From Acidobacteriota bacterium (GTDB lineage: Bacteria; Acidobacteriota; Holophagae; Acanthopleuribacterales; Acanthopleuribacteraceae), in assembly GCA_030066195.1 (NCBI GenBank), contig JASJCB010000163.1:1-40352 (forward strand): a stretch of DNA of 40,352 nt. Direction: 5' to 3'. The notes below the pieces were generated by a model. It was not told the origin of the DNA. It saw only the letters and a program-made list of their open reading frames with translations, and searched no databases. A program made the position numbers and the translations under genes. The number at the start of each line of letters is the position of its first letter. Positions within the stretch are counted from its first letter, which is position 1. Of the stretch, positions 1 to 8,162 are shown piece by piece.

Positions 1-182
1 ACCACCATGTGGTTATATCCGATAGCCTGGGGTTGTCCGCCGGGGACATCTTCCGAGGTTTGCGAGGATTTGTCCCTGGCGGGCTACCCCAGGCGGTCTC
101 GGCCTCTCGGCCGGTAACGCCGGGCAATTCATAGAACCGAGGCAACCCTTAAAGCGTAAGAAGCAAGCAGGCGGGTTTCCGC
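1..182. repeat. Left-edge structured non-coding segment
   Basis: A 9-bp inverted repeat (GCCTGGGGT at 25-33, ACCCCAGGC at 86-94) encloses a smaller one (TGTCC at 34-38, GGACA at 44-48). The CCTGGGGT/ACCCCAGG arms resemble the palindromic elements at 39386-39695, so this may be another member of that dispersed class. One frame is open from the window edge to a stop near 117, but it has no ribosome binding site and no recognisable protein character, and it overlaps the palindrome, so I do not call it a gene. No graspetide-type precursor is visible ahead of the ATP-grasp gene. Confidence 0.35.
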
Positions 183-245
183 TTGCCTTTCGGTCCGTTG
201 CCTTGCAAGATCAATCAGCACCGCGTGTATCCATGGAGGTCTCTA

Positions 246-1229
246 TTGTCCGGAATTGTTTTATGCATCACCCACAGCGGCGACTTCTACACTATCGATA
301 ATGTCATGGCCGCCCTGGCGCAGCGAGGTTATGATCCCGTTCGTATCGACAGCGACCGCTTCCCCATGGAACTGCGCATATCGGGCCGACCGGAAACGGG
401 TGCGACCTTCGTCACCGGTGATCGTTCCTTTGAAGCCGGCGAGGTCGTAGGCCTGTGGCGGCGCAAGGTTTTCATGCCCAAGTTCGATGACGGCTTGGAT
501 GCTCAATTCGTCGAGGGCTGCATTCGCGAATCGGCCGCGGCCTTCAGCGGGTTGCTGGGAACCTTTCGGCACCTGCCTTCGGTCAATCCCTTCGGCAGCG
601 ATCGCAGAGGCGAGGACAAGTTATGGCAATTGGCCGAGGCACGCAAGGCAGGGTTGACCGTTCCCCGCACCCTCATCGGCAATGATCCCGAGCAGGTGAG
701 AGCCTTTTACAAAACCTGCGGCGGCAAGGTGGTTACCAAGATGTTGACGCCATTGACCATCTCCATGGGTCGGCCCTCCGCATTTGTCTATACCAGCGAG
801 ATTACCGAGGAAGATTTGACGGAATTGGACGGCCTGCGCTACAGCCCCATGATCTTCCAGGAGAAGATCGAGAAGGACGTAGAGTTACGCGTCGCCTATG
901 TGGACGGCAAGGTTTTTACCGGCACGATCGACGCCTCCGAATCCCAAAAGGGTCAAACCGACTGGCGGCGAAGCGAAAGCGGGGCCAATCAATGGGCGGC
1001 CGGTTCCGTAACGGAAGAGTTGAGAGCAAAGATGCAAACCATGATGGAAGCCATGGGTCTGATCTTCGGCGCATTCGACTTCATCCGAACACCGGAGGGC
1101 GAGCACGTCTTTTTGGAAGTCAATCCCGCGGGCGAATGGGGCATGCTGGAAAAATACCTGGACCTGCCCATTGCGGATGCCATCGCCGAAGCGCTCCACG
1201 TACGCATCCGGCAAGCATCTTTATCTTAG
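246..1229 (+). CDS. MvdC/MvdD-like ATP-grasp ligase
   Basis: Probable ATP-dependent carboxylate-amine ligase of the MvdC/MvdD (graspetide/microviridin maturase) type, 327 aa. I place the start at TTG 246, because GGAGGT at 235-240 sits 5 nt upstream and the protein then begins with the usual short lead into THSGDFYTIDNV, the family's N-terminal beta-strand signature. An ATG further upstream at 183 has no such site. The ATP-grasp core is visible: a nucleotide-binding lysine region (KVVTKM), an acidic FQEKIEKD segment, and the metal-binding FLEVNPAGEW near the C-terminus. Such enzymes crosslink Asp/Glu side chains of a precursor peptide to Ser/Thr/Lys; no precursor is seen here, so the substrate is unknown. 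It converges on the histidine-phosphatase-fold gene with only 3 nt between stops. A general RimK-like ligase role is the alternative. Confidence 0.8.
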   Translation: MSGIVLCITHSGDFYTIDNVMAALAQRGYDPVRIDSDRFPMELRISGRPETGATFVTGDRSFEAGEVVGLWRRKVFMPKFDDGLDAQFVEGCIRESAAAFSGLLGTFRHLPSVNPFGSDRRGEDKLWQLAEARKAGLTVPRTLIGNDPEQVRAFYKTCGGKVVTKMLTPLTISMGRPSAFVYTSEITEEDLTELDGLRYSPMIFQEKIEKDVELRVAYVDGKVFTGTIDASESQKGQTDWRRSESGANQWAAGSVTEELRAKMQTMMEAMGLIFGAFDFIRTPEGEHVFLEVNPAGEWGMLEKYLDLPIADAIAEALHVRIRQASLS

Positions 1230-1232
1230 AAT

Positions 1233-1889
1233 TCAATAGGCAGAGATTTCTTCCAGTTCTTCTTCTTCTACAGGTTTCAGATGACTGTTGCGGTTCCAGG
1301 CGACCAACTGGTAGGGACCGTCGGCGTACAGACGTTCGAAAACGGCAAAGGCGCCGTTGTCTACCTGGAAACGATTAGCGCTTTCCAACGACAGATCCAG
1401 GGTGCCGCAGCACAGGACCTGCATGACCGCTTCTTGCAGAACAAGCGCGATGGTTTCGTCGGGGCCGGTGTGTTTGACGATGTCGATGAGATGAGGAAAA
1501 GCGCGCGCATAGACGTCACGCCGTGATTCTCCGCCGGGTGAGCGAAAATCGGGATCGGTGAGGAACGACTGATACCGTCTGCCGTCACTCATGTTGATTT
1601 CTTCCTTGCCGCGGTTTTCCCATTCGCCCATGTCCATTGCTCGAAATCCGGCGACCGGAATGACCGACAGATCGTCGTAACAATAGGAGATGGGCATTGC
1701 GGTGGACAGGGCGCGTTTAACGGGGCTGGCCCCCAGAAAGTCGATCTGATAGGATGCGGCAAGAGCATCGGCCAGTTGCCTGGTCTGTGCGTAGCCTTTC
1801 TCGCTAAGATCGACGTCATGCCGACCCAGTACCAGGTCGTGGGTACTATGGTCAGTTTCGGCAGGTCTTATGAAAATGATCCTTGGCAT
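1233..1889 (-). CDS. Histidine-phosphatase-fold protein, catalytic His lost
   Basis: 218 aa with the phosphoglycerate mutase/histidine phosphatase fold. The canonical RHGET is replaced by RPAET (residues 8-12), so the phosphoacceptor histidine is proline 9. The second catalytic segment, normally SHGG, reads LQEAV (151-155) and also lacks histidine. The rest of the scaffold is well kept: LGRHDVDLSEKG, SPVKRALSTA with the phosphate-binding arginine, AMDMGEWENR and PGGES. It is therefore probably not a phosphatase by the usual mechanism and may be a binding or regulatory pseudo-enzyme. AGAGGT lies 7 nt before the ATG. It is convergent with the ATP-grasp gene. RP-type variants of this fold exist in other bacteria (from memory), so this may be a stable subfamily rather than decay. 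Substrate unknown. Confidence 0.8.
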   Translation of the reverse strand: MPRIIFIRPAETDHSTHDLVLGRHDVDLSEKGYAQTRQLADALAASYQIDFLGASPVKRALSTAMPISYCYDDLSVIPVAGFRAMDMGEWENRGKEEINMSDGRRYQSFLTDPDFRSPGGESRRDVYARAFPHLIDIVKHTGPDETIALVLQEAVMQVLCCGTLDLSLESANRFQVDNGAFAVFERLYADGPYQLVAWNRNSHLKPVEEEELEEISAY

Positions 1890-2242
1890 CGACTACACCT
1901 CTCAGAGTTTGTGTACGTGCGTCACCACGCCAGGTTTAACGCAGCCGATAAGCCCTACTAACAGGTTCTTCAATAGGCAATCGCTGCTTCCCATACTAAC
2001 CCAACTAGACCTCTCAGTGGGTAGTTTTTTACCGCCCGGACAATAATTATTTCGGTTTTTCACTACGGAATCTTGACAGAAGGCCGCATTTTTGTTCGCC
2101 GGCCGATCGGCCACCACAACAGAATACGTTGGAAATGACCCATTTCTGCCGGCAAAGTGGAAGTTTTACCGGTCTTTTGCCTGAAAATTCTTTTGCAAAG
2201 GTGGTCGAGACAGGGTTACGGAAAAGGGAAACTTGCAGAATC
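1890..2242. other. Intergenic region with a 12-bp palindrome
   Basis: 353 bases between two minus-strand genes. It holds a perfect palindrome, GGCCGATCGGCC at 2101-2112, which could be a protein-binding site or chance. I see no convincing coding frame, sigma-70 promoter or terminator. Confidence 0.4.
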
Positions 2243-3100
2243 TCATTCCCTGAAATATTCAAGTATTGCCCGACGTAAACCGGGTTCTTTAAGCAGGCGT
2301 TGACGCAAACCCGCGCTTAGCTCCAAGTGGTGGAAGCGACGGAACTTCATTTCGGATAACAGCAGGTATTGAGCATTGGTGGTGCCGCCCAGTTCCATGG
2401 TATCGCGCCCGTAAACCGCAACCGGACCCGCGCCGATGCCGTTGAGATAACCCGCCATGATGATCGTTGCCCGGTTGGGTTTATCGGTGCCGTTGCTCAG
2501 GATCACGGCGGCGTTTCTTGCCCGAGGTTCTTTGCGTTTTTCTGCCGCGAAACCATGTAGTTGCAGAATACGTCCATTCGGCCGGTGGCGCGCCCAGGCA
2601 GCGGTAAAAGATTGTAGATAGGTGTCTTTCAGGTGAGCCAGGTCCGCCTCTTTCTTACTGCCGGGGATGGTTTCTCTACGGTGGATGGTGTTCCAGGTCG
2701 CGGCTCGGAAGTTGCCTTCCATGAATAGTTGAAGGCCGATCAGGTCTGTATCCAGGTCGTGGATGCCGTGAGGAATTTGCAACGCCTGGTCGGAAGAGGT
2801 TTCGACGGTGCGGAACAAATAGAAGCCTCTTCCCCGGTTGGCAACCTCGCGGACAATGCAGATATCGCCTAATTCCTCGACCACAAAACCCTGTAGTCGC
2901 CAGTCGTTCTTCAAGGCGGCGGTACGATTTCCGTTGAGCGTGGCCAGGAAGAGAGTTTCAGCCCGTTGTAAGTTGCTTTTGGTGGGTTGGCGAAAATTGC
3001 CCGCGGCTCTTTGGGCCTGGTTCAGTCGCTGGGTGACGGTTTCCAATTGGTTACCTTGGAAGGCTAACAGCAAGCAGATCGGGGTCATCAACCAGGACAT
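2243..3100 (-). CDS. Predicted exported protein of unknown function
   Basis: 285 aa, last gene of the four-gene minus-strand operon. A short hydrophobic N-terminus (about residues 2-15, PICLLLAF core) suggests a signal peptide, so it probably acts in the periplasm. The rest is soluble and mixed, with no motif I recognise; a run resembling AGYLNGIGAGPVAVYGRD and an Arg-rich helical C-terminus are the most distinctive parts. Its ATG lies 2 nt after the TAA of the upstream gene, and the ribosome binding site GGGAGG overlaps the end of that gene, so the two are almost certainly co-translated. A part in the same envelope process as the CapC-like membrane protein is inferred from the operon alone. 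Confidence 0.75.
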   Translation of the reverse strand: MSWLMTPICLLLAFQGNQLETVTQRLNQAQRAAGNFRQPTKSNLQRAETLFLATLNGNRTAALKNDWRLQGFVVEELGDICIVREVANRGRGFYLFRTVETSSDQALQIPHGIHDLDTDLIGLQLFMEGNFRAATWNTIHRRETIPGSKKEADLAHLKDTYLQSFTAAWARHRPNGRILQLHGFAAEKRKEPRARNAAVILSNGTDKPNRATIIMAGYLNGIGAGPVAVYGRDTMELGGTTNAQYLLLSEMKFRRFHHLELSAGLRQRLLKEPGLRRAILEYFRE

Positions 3101-3102
3101 AA

Positions 3103-5220
3103 TTACCTCCCGCTAATCGATAAGTTGGATTCACCGGCCCGGTAGGACACGGATTTTTTAACCGCCGGCTTTTCCGGGCCCAGATGTGAGACCAAAAGGT
3201 ACGGTGTTCTGCCTGACACTCTTTCGAATCGCAGTGTATAATCCCCCGGCGGAAGGTCCGCATCGAGGTGAATGAACCAGGGTCGGCTTTCAGCCAGGGC
3301 TTGCGATTTCCCCGACGGCATACGCGTCCGGCCGACCTCCACGGGTTCCAGGGTGATTTGCCGTTTTGGAAAGGTGTAAGCTCTTGTTGCCCCGCCCGGC
3401 GGGTTTGGATTGTCCAACGTAGCTTTCAGGACCACCGGCTTTTTTCCGCCCGGGGTTCTAAGGATACGGGTTGTCACGGTGAAGCGGTCGTGGTGAGGTT
3501 TGGTAATCCGGTAGGTCAGCGGTTGGTCCAGCAACACCGCGGGCTTTCGGCGCAGGAAGTTTCGTCGGGGTCGGACATGGTTCACCCAGATTGCCGCCCG
3601 CTTATCTTCGGTCCGGATGTGCAGGGTGTGCTTGCCGGCCGATACTTGACCCAGCGACAGTTCGCCGCCGCGCGCGGACAGGGTGTCTTCCCAAATTAGT
3701 TTGCCGTCCAGCGTCACGGAGAGCTTCACAGGGTTGCGGCTCTTTCTCTGGAAGGCCAGGATGGGGTATACGGTTTCACCGGGATTCCCCTGAATGGTCA
3801 ATTCCTTTTCGCGGTTGACAGGTACGCGGGTAAACACCGTGGTCAGAGGCGCATCCTTGGGCAGGTCGGCGGCCCGGCGCTCCATCATCACGTAGCGGCC
3901 CAACCAGTCGCCGCCGGGTTTCAAGTCGACGATCGGAGCATATTCTTTGGGCTCAACGATGGAATCGAGCGCCTCATCCGTTTCGGGACGCTCGGCAAGG
4001 ATAAGAGTCCGCGCCTCGCCGGCGGTATGCGGTAACAGGGAGAACCAGGCGTGCAGCCAGGAATCTTCCTCGGGGTTTTCGGCCTGAATACCGTGTCGGG
4101 GTAATTCCGGGGGGCGTACCCAGGCGGAGCAATACACGGGTCCCTCAGAGGTCAAGACCAGGCTGTCGGTTTGCGGCGGGAGAGTCAGGTAAAAGGATTG
4201 CCTCTCCCCTACCCTATCGCCGTCTTCCAGTAAGTCTCCGCTTATTCCTGTCGCTTGCAGCAGCAGCCGTTCTTCCTGAAGGATATTCCGGTTTTGGTCG
4301 AAGGTTTTATAAGTAACCGTTGTATCGGCCGGTGTTCTCAGGTCCAACCGCAAATGAGTCTCCCCCCGACCGTCGAACCGCCAGGATATGGCAGTTTCCG
4401 ATGAAACCGGCCAGGTCCTGATGCGCAGGCCTTCGGGCGGGACTGTTTGTCGATCCGGGGTTTTGCGGCATATTCGGGCGGGTGGGTCGGGATGCGTGTA
4501 GAGTCGACGACTCCGGTAATCACGGCCTTCCATGCCCACCGGGCCGACCGGGCGGTAACGGTTGCGAAGCAGATTCTCCCGCTCCGCTTCGTCCAGACGA
4601 CCCAGGGCATTCTCGGCAAGCAATTGGCGGCGCTCGCGTCGGCTGAGGCTTTGCCAGATCTCGCTTGCGCTCACATCTGTATTGGTGTCGGGAACATAAA
4701 CCCTTGCCGCGATGGTCGTCAAAGGCGCATCGGCGGACTCAAGCCTAAGGGCCAACTGAGCGGCCTGACCGGGTAGCTCACCGACATGCAAGGTAAGCCG
4801 CCTACCTTCCATGGGACTTAGACCGGATTGATCATAAAACAGGGTCGATTGATTACCGCAACCGGGATGGCAGTCCTGATTGACGGTACGCAGGCTGTAA
4901 TTCTCCCCGCCCAGTTCTCGTCCACGCCCGTCCAACCACCGCCAGGCAACCCGGAACCGCAAATCCTGGCTTTCTACGCTACCCGGCAGATTGGCGTTGA
5001 AGATACAACGTACGGTTTGGGTGCCGGGCGGTACCGGAAAACGGGTCCAACGGTCGGTCTGCAACTGGTAGGTAATGGCGCCGACGGCATCGGCCGGCCG
5101 CGTCCATTGGTTTTGTTCGTCTGTTTGGGTCCAGTCGGGTTTCGGACCGTAGGCCGCCCAGGTCAGCAGCGCGGCAGAGAGGGCCAGGAAGATCAGGGTT
5201 CGAAATGTTCTCAGGCTCAT
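3103..5220 (-). CDS. Large exported beta-rich protein of unknown function
   Basis: 705 aa. The start is ATG 5220: it overlaps the upstream TGA (ATGA) and is preceded by GGGGGG, while a more distal in-frame ATG at 5238 lies inside the upstream gene. An N-terminal hydrophobic segment (about residues 7-24, LIFLALSAALLTWAAYG) is a signal peptide or anchor. The rest looks like a series of beta-sandwich segments rich in Arg, Thr and Pro (for example LHVGELPGQAAQLALRLE and PGDYTLRFERV), suggesting a periplasmic or surface binding protein. No enzymatic motif is visible. It sits third in an operon with a CHASE2-like protein and a CapC-like membrane protein, so a role in making, exporting or sensing an extracellular polymer is plausible but unproven. 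Confidence 0.75.
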   Translation of the reverse strand: MSLRTFRTLIFLALSAALLTWAAYGPKPDWTQTDEQNQWTRPADAVGAITYQLQTDRWTRFPVPPGTQTVRCIFNANLPGSVESQDLRFRVAWRWLDGRGRELGGENYSLRTVNQDCHPGCGNQSTLFYDQSGLSPMEGRRLTLHVGELPGQAAQLALRLESADAPLTTIAARVYVPDTNTDVSASEIWQSLSRRERRQLLAENALGRLDEAERENLLRNRYRPVGPVGMEGRDYRSRRLYTHPDPPARICRKTPDRQTVPPEGLRIRTWPVSSETAISWRFDGRGETHLRLDLRTPADTTVTYKTFDQNRNILQEERLLLQATGISGDLLEDGDRVGERQSFYLTLPPQTDSLVLTSEGPVYCSAWVRPPELPRHGIQAENPEEDSWLHAWFSLLPHTAGEARTLILAERPETDEALDSIVEPKEYAPIVDLKPGGDWLGRYVMMERRAADLPKDAPLTTVFTRVPVNREKELTIQGNPGETVYPILAFQRKSRNPVKLSVTLDGKLIWEDTLSARGGELSLGQVSAGKHTLHIRTEDKRAAIWVNHVRPRRNFLRRKPAVLLDQPLTYRITKPHHDRFTVTTRILRTPGGKKPVVLKATLDNPNPPGGATRAYTFPKRQITLEPVEVGRTRMPSGKSQALAESRPWFIHLDADLPPGDYTLRFERVSGRTPYLLVSHLGPEKPAVKKSVSYRAGESNLSISGR

Positions 5221-8162
5221 GGTTCCCCCCAGACACATAAGGCCGTGCGCTCATTCAAGATTTGGCGCAAGGACACGGCATTGAAGGCCGTGCGCGGTTC
5301 GCCGCCGGATCTGGTTTCCAGATTGGCAATCAGGGCGGGTCGTTTCCTATGATCGGCAACCACCAGGTAGCTTTGGCGCGTGGCGCTATCGCGAACACGA
5401 GTCAAGTGATTGCCGTTTTGAATCAGCCGATGGAGCGCGGTCACGTTGCGTGTCTCCAGATAAAAGTTCAGACTCTCAAGCATCTCGGGTTCCAAAAGCC
5501 CTGGCAATTGCCCTGAAAGCCAGGAGGTGATGTTGCGGTTTTTGGTGGGGATGCTGAGGGCGGCGTAACGATCGATCTGGTGAGAGTTTTCATCGCGAAC
5601 GCGATAACGTTCCCTCGTTTCCGGCCCCAGCCACAGGGCGATAAGGCCTTTGTCACCGGTTTGGTCCAGGTAGCGCGCCTGGGGCAAGCGTAGGGCTTGA
5701 TAAGCGGCAACCTCGGCGCTTCCGTCGGCATGGGCGACCGATATCCCGCTGCCCGCCAGGAAGTTGGTGAGCGTGTGCATGTCGGCGGGTAGTTCCCCGG
5801 TGCTGCTGAGGACAGCTTCGGCTTGGACCGGGTCTTTGCTCCGGGTTGCCCGAACCTGGACAGCGGTCAACTTCTGGTCTCGGCAGGCGCGCATGTCTGC
5901 CTGATAGACCAGGTTGAACATGGAGGCGCGATTGGTCAGCGGGTCACCTGTCTTGCCGGGGTTCGCCTTCGGCTGAGCGCCGGTCATCAGTAAGGACCGA
6001 GCCTTCAGGCTGTCGTATAGGGCGATCCCGAATGCGGCGGTACCGCTTTCGGTTACGGGCCTGGGGATCTGTACCTGGAAGGGAGCGGTCGCCCCGACCC
6101 GAAAGACATAGGTTCCCAAACCCCGAGCTTTATCGCCGCTACGTTCGGCCAGCACCACATGCGCCTCCCCGTCTTGACGATAGAGGTAGATGCGATAGCG
6201 TAGAACAGCGGCGGTTCCCGCCAGGAGGGCCAGTTCCGGTTTGATTGCCTCGACATCGGGATTGGTCATCAGGCGTAACAGCGGGCTGAGCACTTCCGAT
6301 TCGAAAAACAGGAGTTGTGAACGAGACGGCGGCCGGTATTCCCGATCGGCGTCGGCTCTGATTATACCGTCCGCGGCGGCGGCCAGTTTGACGAACGGAA
6401 GGCCCCGGCGCTCTATCAACCGAGCGTTCTCGTTCCGACGGTCTGCCGCCTGTGCCGCCAACAAAAGGCGGCGCCGGGTGGTCTTGTTCAGAAAGATCAC
6501 GGCGTCTGCATCGAAACGCGTCGGTACGGCCTGCCAAAGAGTGGGAAGATCGGCGCCGGCTCGGTCAATCAGGCTTAGATCCAGCCCCATCGGCAGGTCG
6601 CCGTTGATGTGTAGTTCGTCGGTTTTACCCGAACGCACCGTCAAGGAACTCGCCCCCGGCGGAACCACCGTATCACCGAAGATCACCAGCCGGGCTTTCA
6701 GGTTCGCGGCCAGGTGCAAGCCGGCTTCCATGGTCAGTTGCTCCTGAACCGGGTAGGGAACGGTCATCGCCAGATTGTGGGCAGCGCGGGTGTCGAAGAC
6801 ATAAATGGCGCCCGAAGCGGGATTGCTTGGATTGAGGAAAAGATAGCGGTCTTCCAAGCGAACCGCCTGATAGCCGGCGGCTTCCAAGGCTTCAGCATCA
6901 GGCATATCGGGCGCGATCCACAGCTTTTGCAACAGGTCGCGCAGTGGTTGGTTGTCAGCCGAGAATGTTTCCGACACGCCGTAGAGTTCCGGCTTCAGGT
7001 CACGGAGCCGGGCCAGCGGACTTTTCTCCGACAGATCATCGCGACGCTCGACTATTTTTGGCGTATCCGAGGAAGGTTTAGGGAAAAGCGTTAGAACATA
7101 TCCCAAACCGTTGGCAAGGACGGCGGCGACCAGGGAGACCTGTAGGGTGGCGCGGGTGAGCTGGATGGGAATGCGCTTCTGGTGCATCTTCATGGCCATG
7201 AGGGTGGACAGCATGTAACCGAATCCGAAGAAGCCGGTCACGCGGACCGTGGGCGCAAACCAGGCCAGGCCGTGGCCCAGCAGTACTTTATAAAAGAAGC
7301 CGATCGTGAAGAAAAAGAGTAGCTTGCGGCCGCCCTCGATGGTGGAGTTTTGCAGGAACGGCAGTTGTAAGGTGGCTTTAGCCAAGAGGAAAATAGCCAG
7401 GGCTTCCAGGACGGTCATGATGATTTGTTCGGGTTGGTGCCACAGCAAGCCCAGCAAGGCGGGGACCATGATGCCGTTGTATTCCCAGCCGTAATTCAGG
7501 TTCATCCGCGAGGCAAGATAAGCGGCAATCACCAGGATGATATAGGCTTTCGGCGAACTGTCGATGCTGCCGGCCATGTCCTCGTAGAGATAGGCCACAT
7601 TGCTGATGGTGAAATTGGTAAACGGGATGAGCAGGAAAACCACCAGCGCCCAGGTAATCGCCAGGGTGACTGACAGAGAGATCAAACCCCGACGAAAGCC
7701 GGGTTTCCAGAACTGGTTGGCCATAAGAGCCAGGATGATCAACCCGAAGCCCTGCATCTGAACGCGCAGGTCCAGCGAGAGGTTCCAATGTGTGCCCAGG
7801 AATTCCGCCATTTGCGGCAGCAGCCAGGCGTCAAAACCCAAGCGAACGACAATGCTCACCAGAATAATGGCAAAGAAGCGGTCCCTGCCGAAGACACGGC
7901 CCCAGAGACCCGGGGACGCGGGAGCGACAAACAAAAGCCGGACCAGGAAATAGGTGACGCATCCCTCGACCAGAATGACGGCTACGGAGACGGGTTTCAA
8001 AATAAGCAGGGGGACCAGGTAACCGGGAACAATGATCCCCGAAAGCGTCCAGCCGAAGCGTGTGTTGAAGAAGATGACCACCATGGCGCCCAGCCACACG
8101 GTCGTGATTACCGACTCGGCCAGACTGCCCTGGGGAAACAGCGGCAGCGGAAACAGGTTCAT
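5217..8162 (-). CDS. Tandem CapC/PgsC-like membrane protein with large soluble domain
   Basis: 981 aa. The start is ATG 8162: it overlaps the upstream stop (ATGA) and has GGGAGGG in front. Residues 1-360 are multi-spanning and contain two copies of a module like the poly-gamma-glutamate protein CapC/PgsC: FGWTLSGIIVPGYL (36-49) is matched by YGWEYNGIMVPALL (224-237), and FGLIILALMANQFWK (139-153) by FGYMLSTLMAMKMHQ (314-328). Family CapC proteins are about 150 aa with one module, so this is a duplication fused to about 600 soluble residues of unknown fold. CapC takes part in gamma-glutamyl polymer synthesis and export with CapB ligase and CapA; neither CapB nor CapA is visible here. The polymer and the direction of transport are therefore unknown. 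A flippase-like or channel role is the likeliest inference. Confidence 0.75.
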   Translation of the reverse strand: MNLFPLPLFPQGSLAESVITTVWLGAMVVIFFNTRFGWTLSGIIVPGYLVPLLILKPVSVAVILVEGCVTYFLVRLLFVAPASPGLWGRVFGRDRFFAIILVSIVVRLGFDAWLLPQMAEFLGTHWNLSLDLRVQMQGFGLIILALMANQFWKPGFRRGLISLSVTLAITWALVVFLLIPFTNFTISNVAYLYEDMAGSIDSSPKAYIILVIAAYLASRMNLNYGWEYNGIMVPALLGLLWHQPEQIIMTVLEALAIFLLAKATLQLPFLQNSTIEGGRKLLFFFTIGFFYKVLLGHGLAWFAPTVRVTGFFGFGYMLSTLMAMKMHQKRIPIQLTRATLQVSLVAAVLANGLGYVLTLFPKPSSDTPKIVERRDDLSEKSPLARLRDLKPELYGVSETFSADNQPLRDLLQKLWIAPDMPDAEALEAAGYQAVRLEDRYLFLNPSNPASGAIYVFDTRAAHNLAMTVPYPVQEQLTMEAGLHLAANLKARLVIFGDTVVPPGASSLTVRSGKTDELHINGDLPMGLDLSLIDRAGADLPTLWQAVPTRFDADAVIFLNKTTRRRLLLAAQAADRRNENARLIERRGLPFVKLAAAADGIIRADADREYRPPSRSQLLFFESEVLSPLLRLMTNPDVEAIKPELALLAGTAAVLRYRIYLYRQDGEAHVVLAERSGDKARGLGTYVFRVGATAPFQVQIPRPVTESGTAAFGIALYDSLKARSLLMTGAQPKANPGKTGDPLTNRASMFNLVYQADMRACRDQKLTAVQVRATRSKDPVQAEAVLSSTGELPADMHTLTNFLAGSGISVAHADGSAEVAAYQALRLPQARYLDQTGDKGLIALWLGPETRERYRVRDENSHQIDRYAALSIPTKNRNITSWLSGQLPGLLEPEMLESLNFYLETRNVTALHRLIQNGNHLTRVRDSATRQSYLVVADHRKRPALIANLETRSGGEPRTAFNAVSLRQILNERTALCVWGEP

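Noticed and set aside
7..117. Short open frame at the left edge as a graspetide precursor or gene end
   Set aside because: No ribosome binding site, no precursor-like core motif, and it overlaps an inverted repeat.
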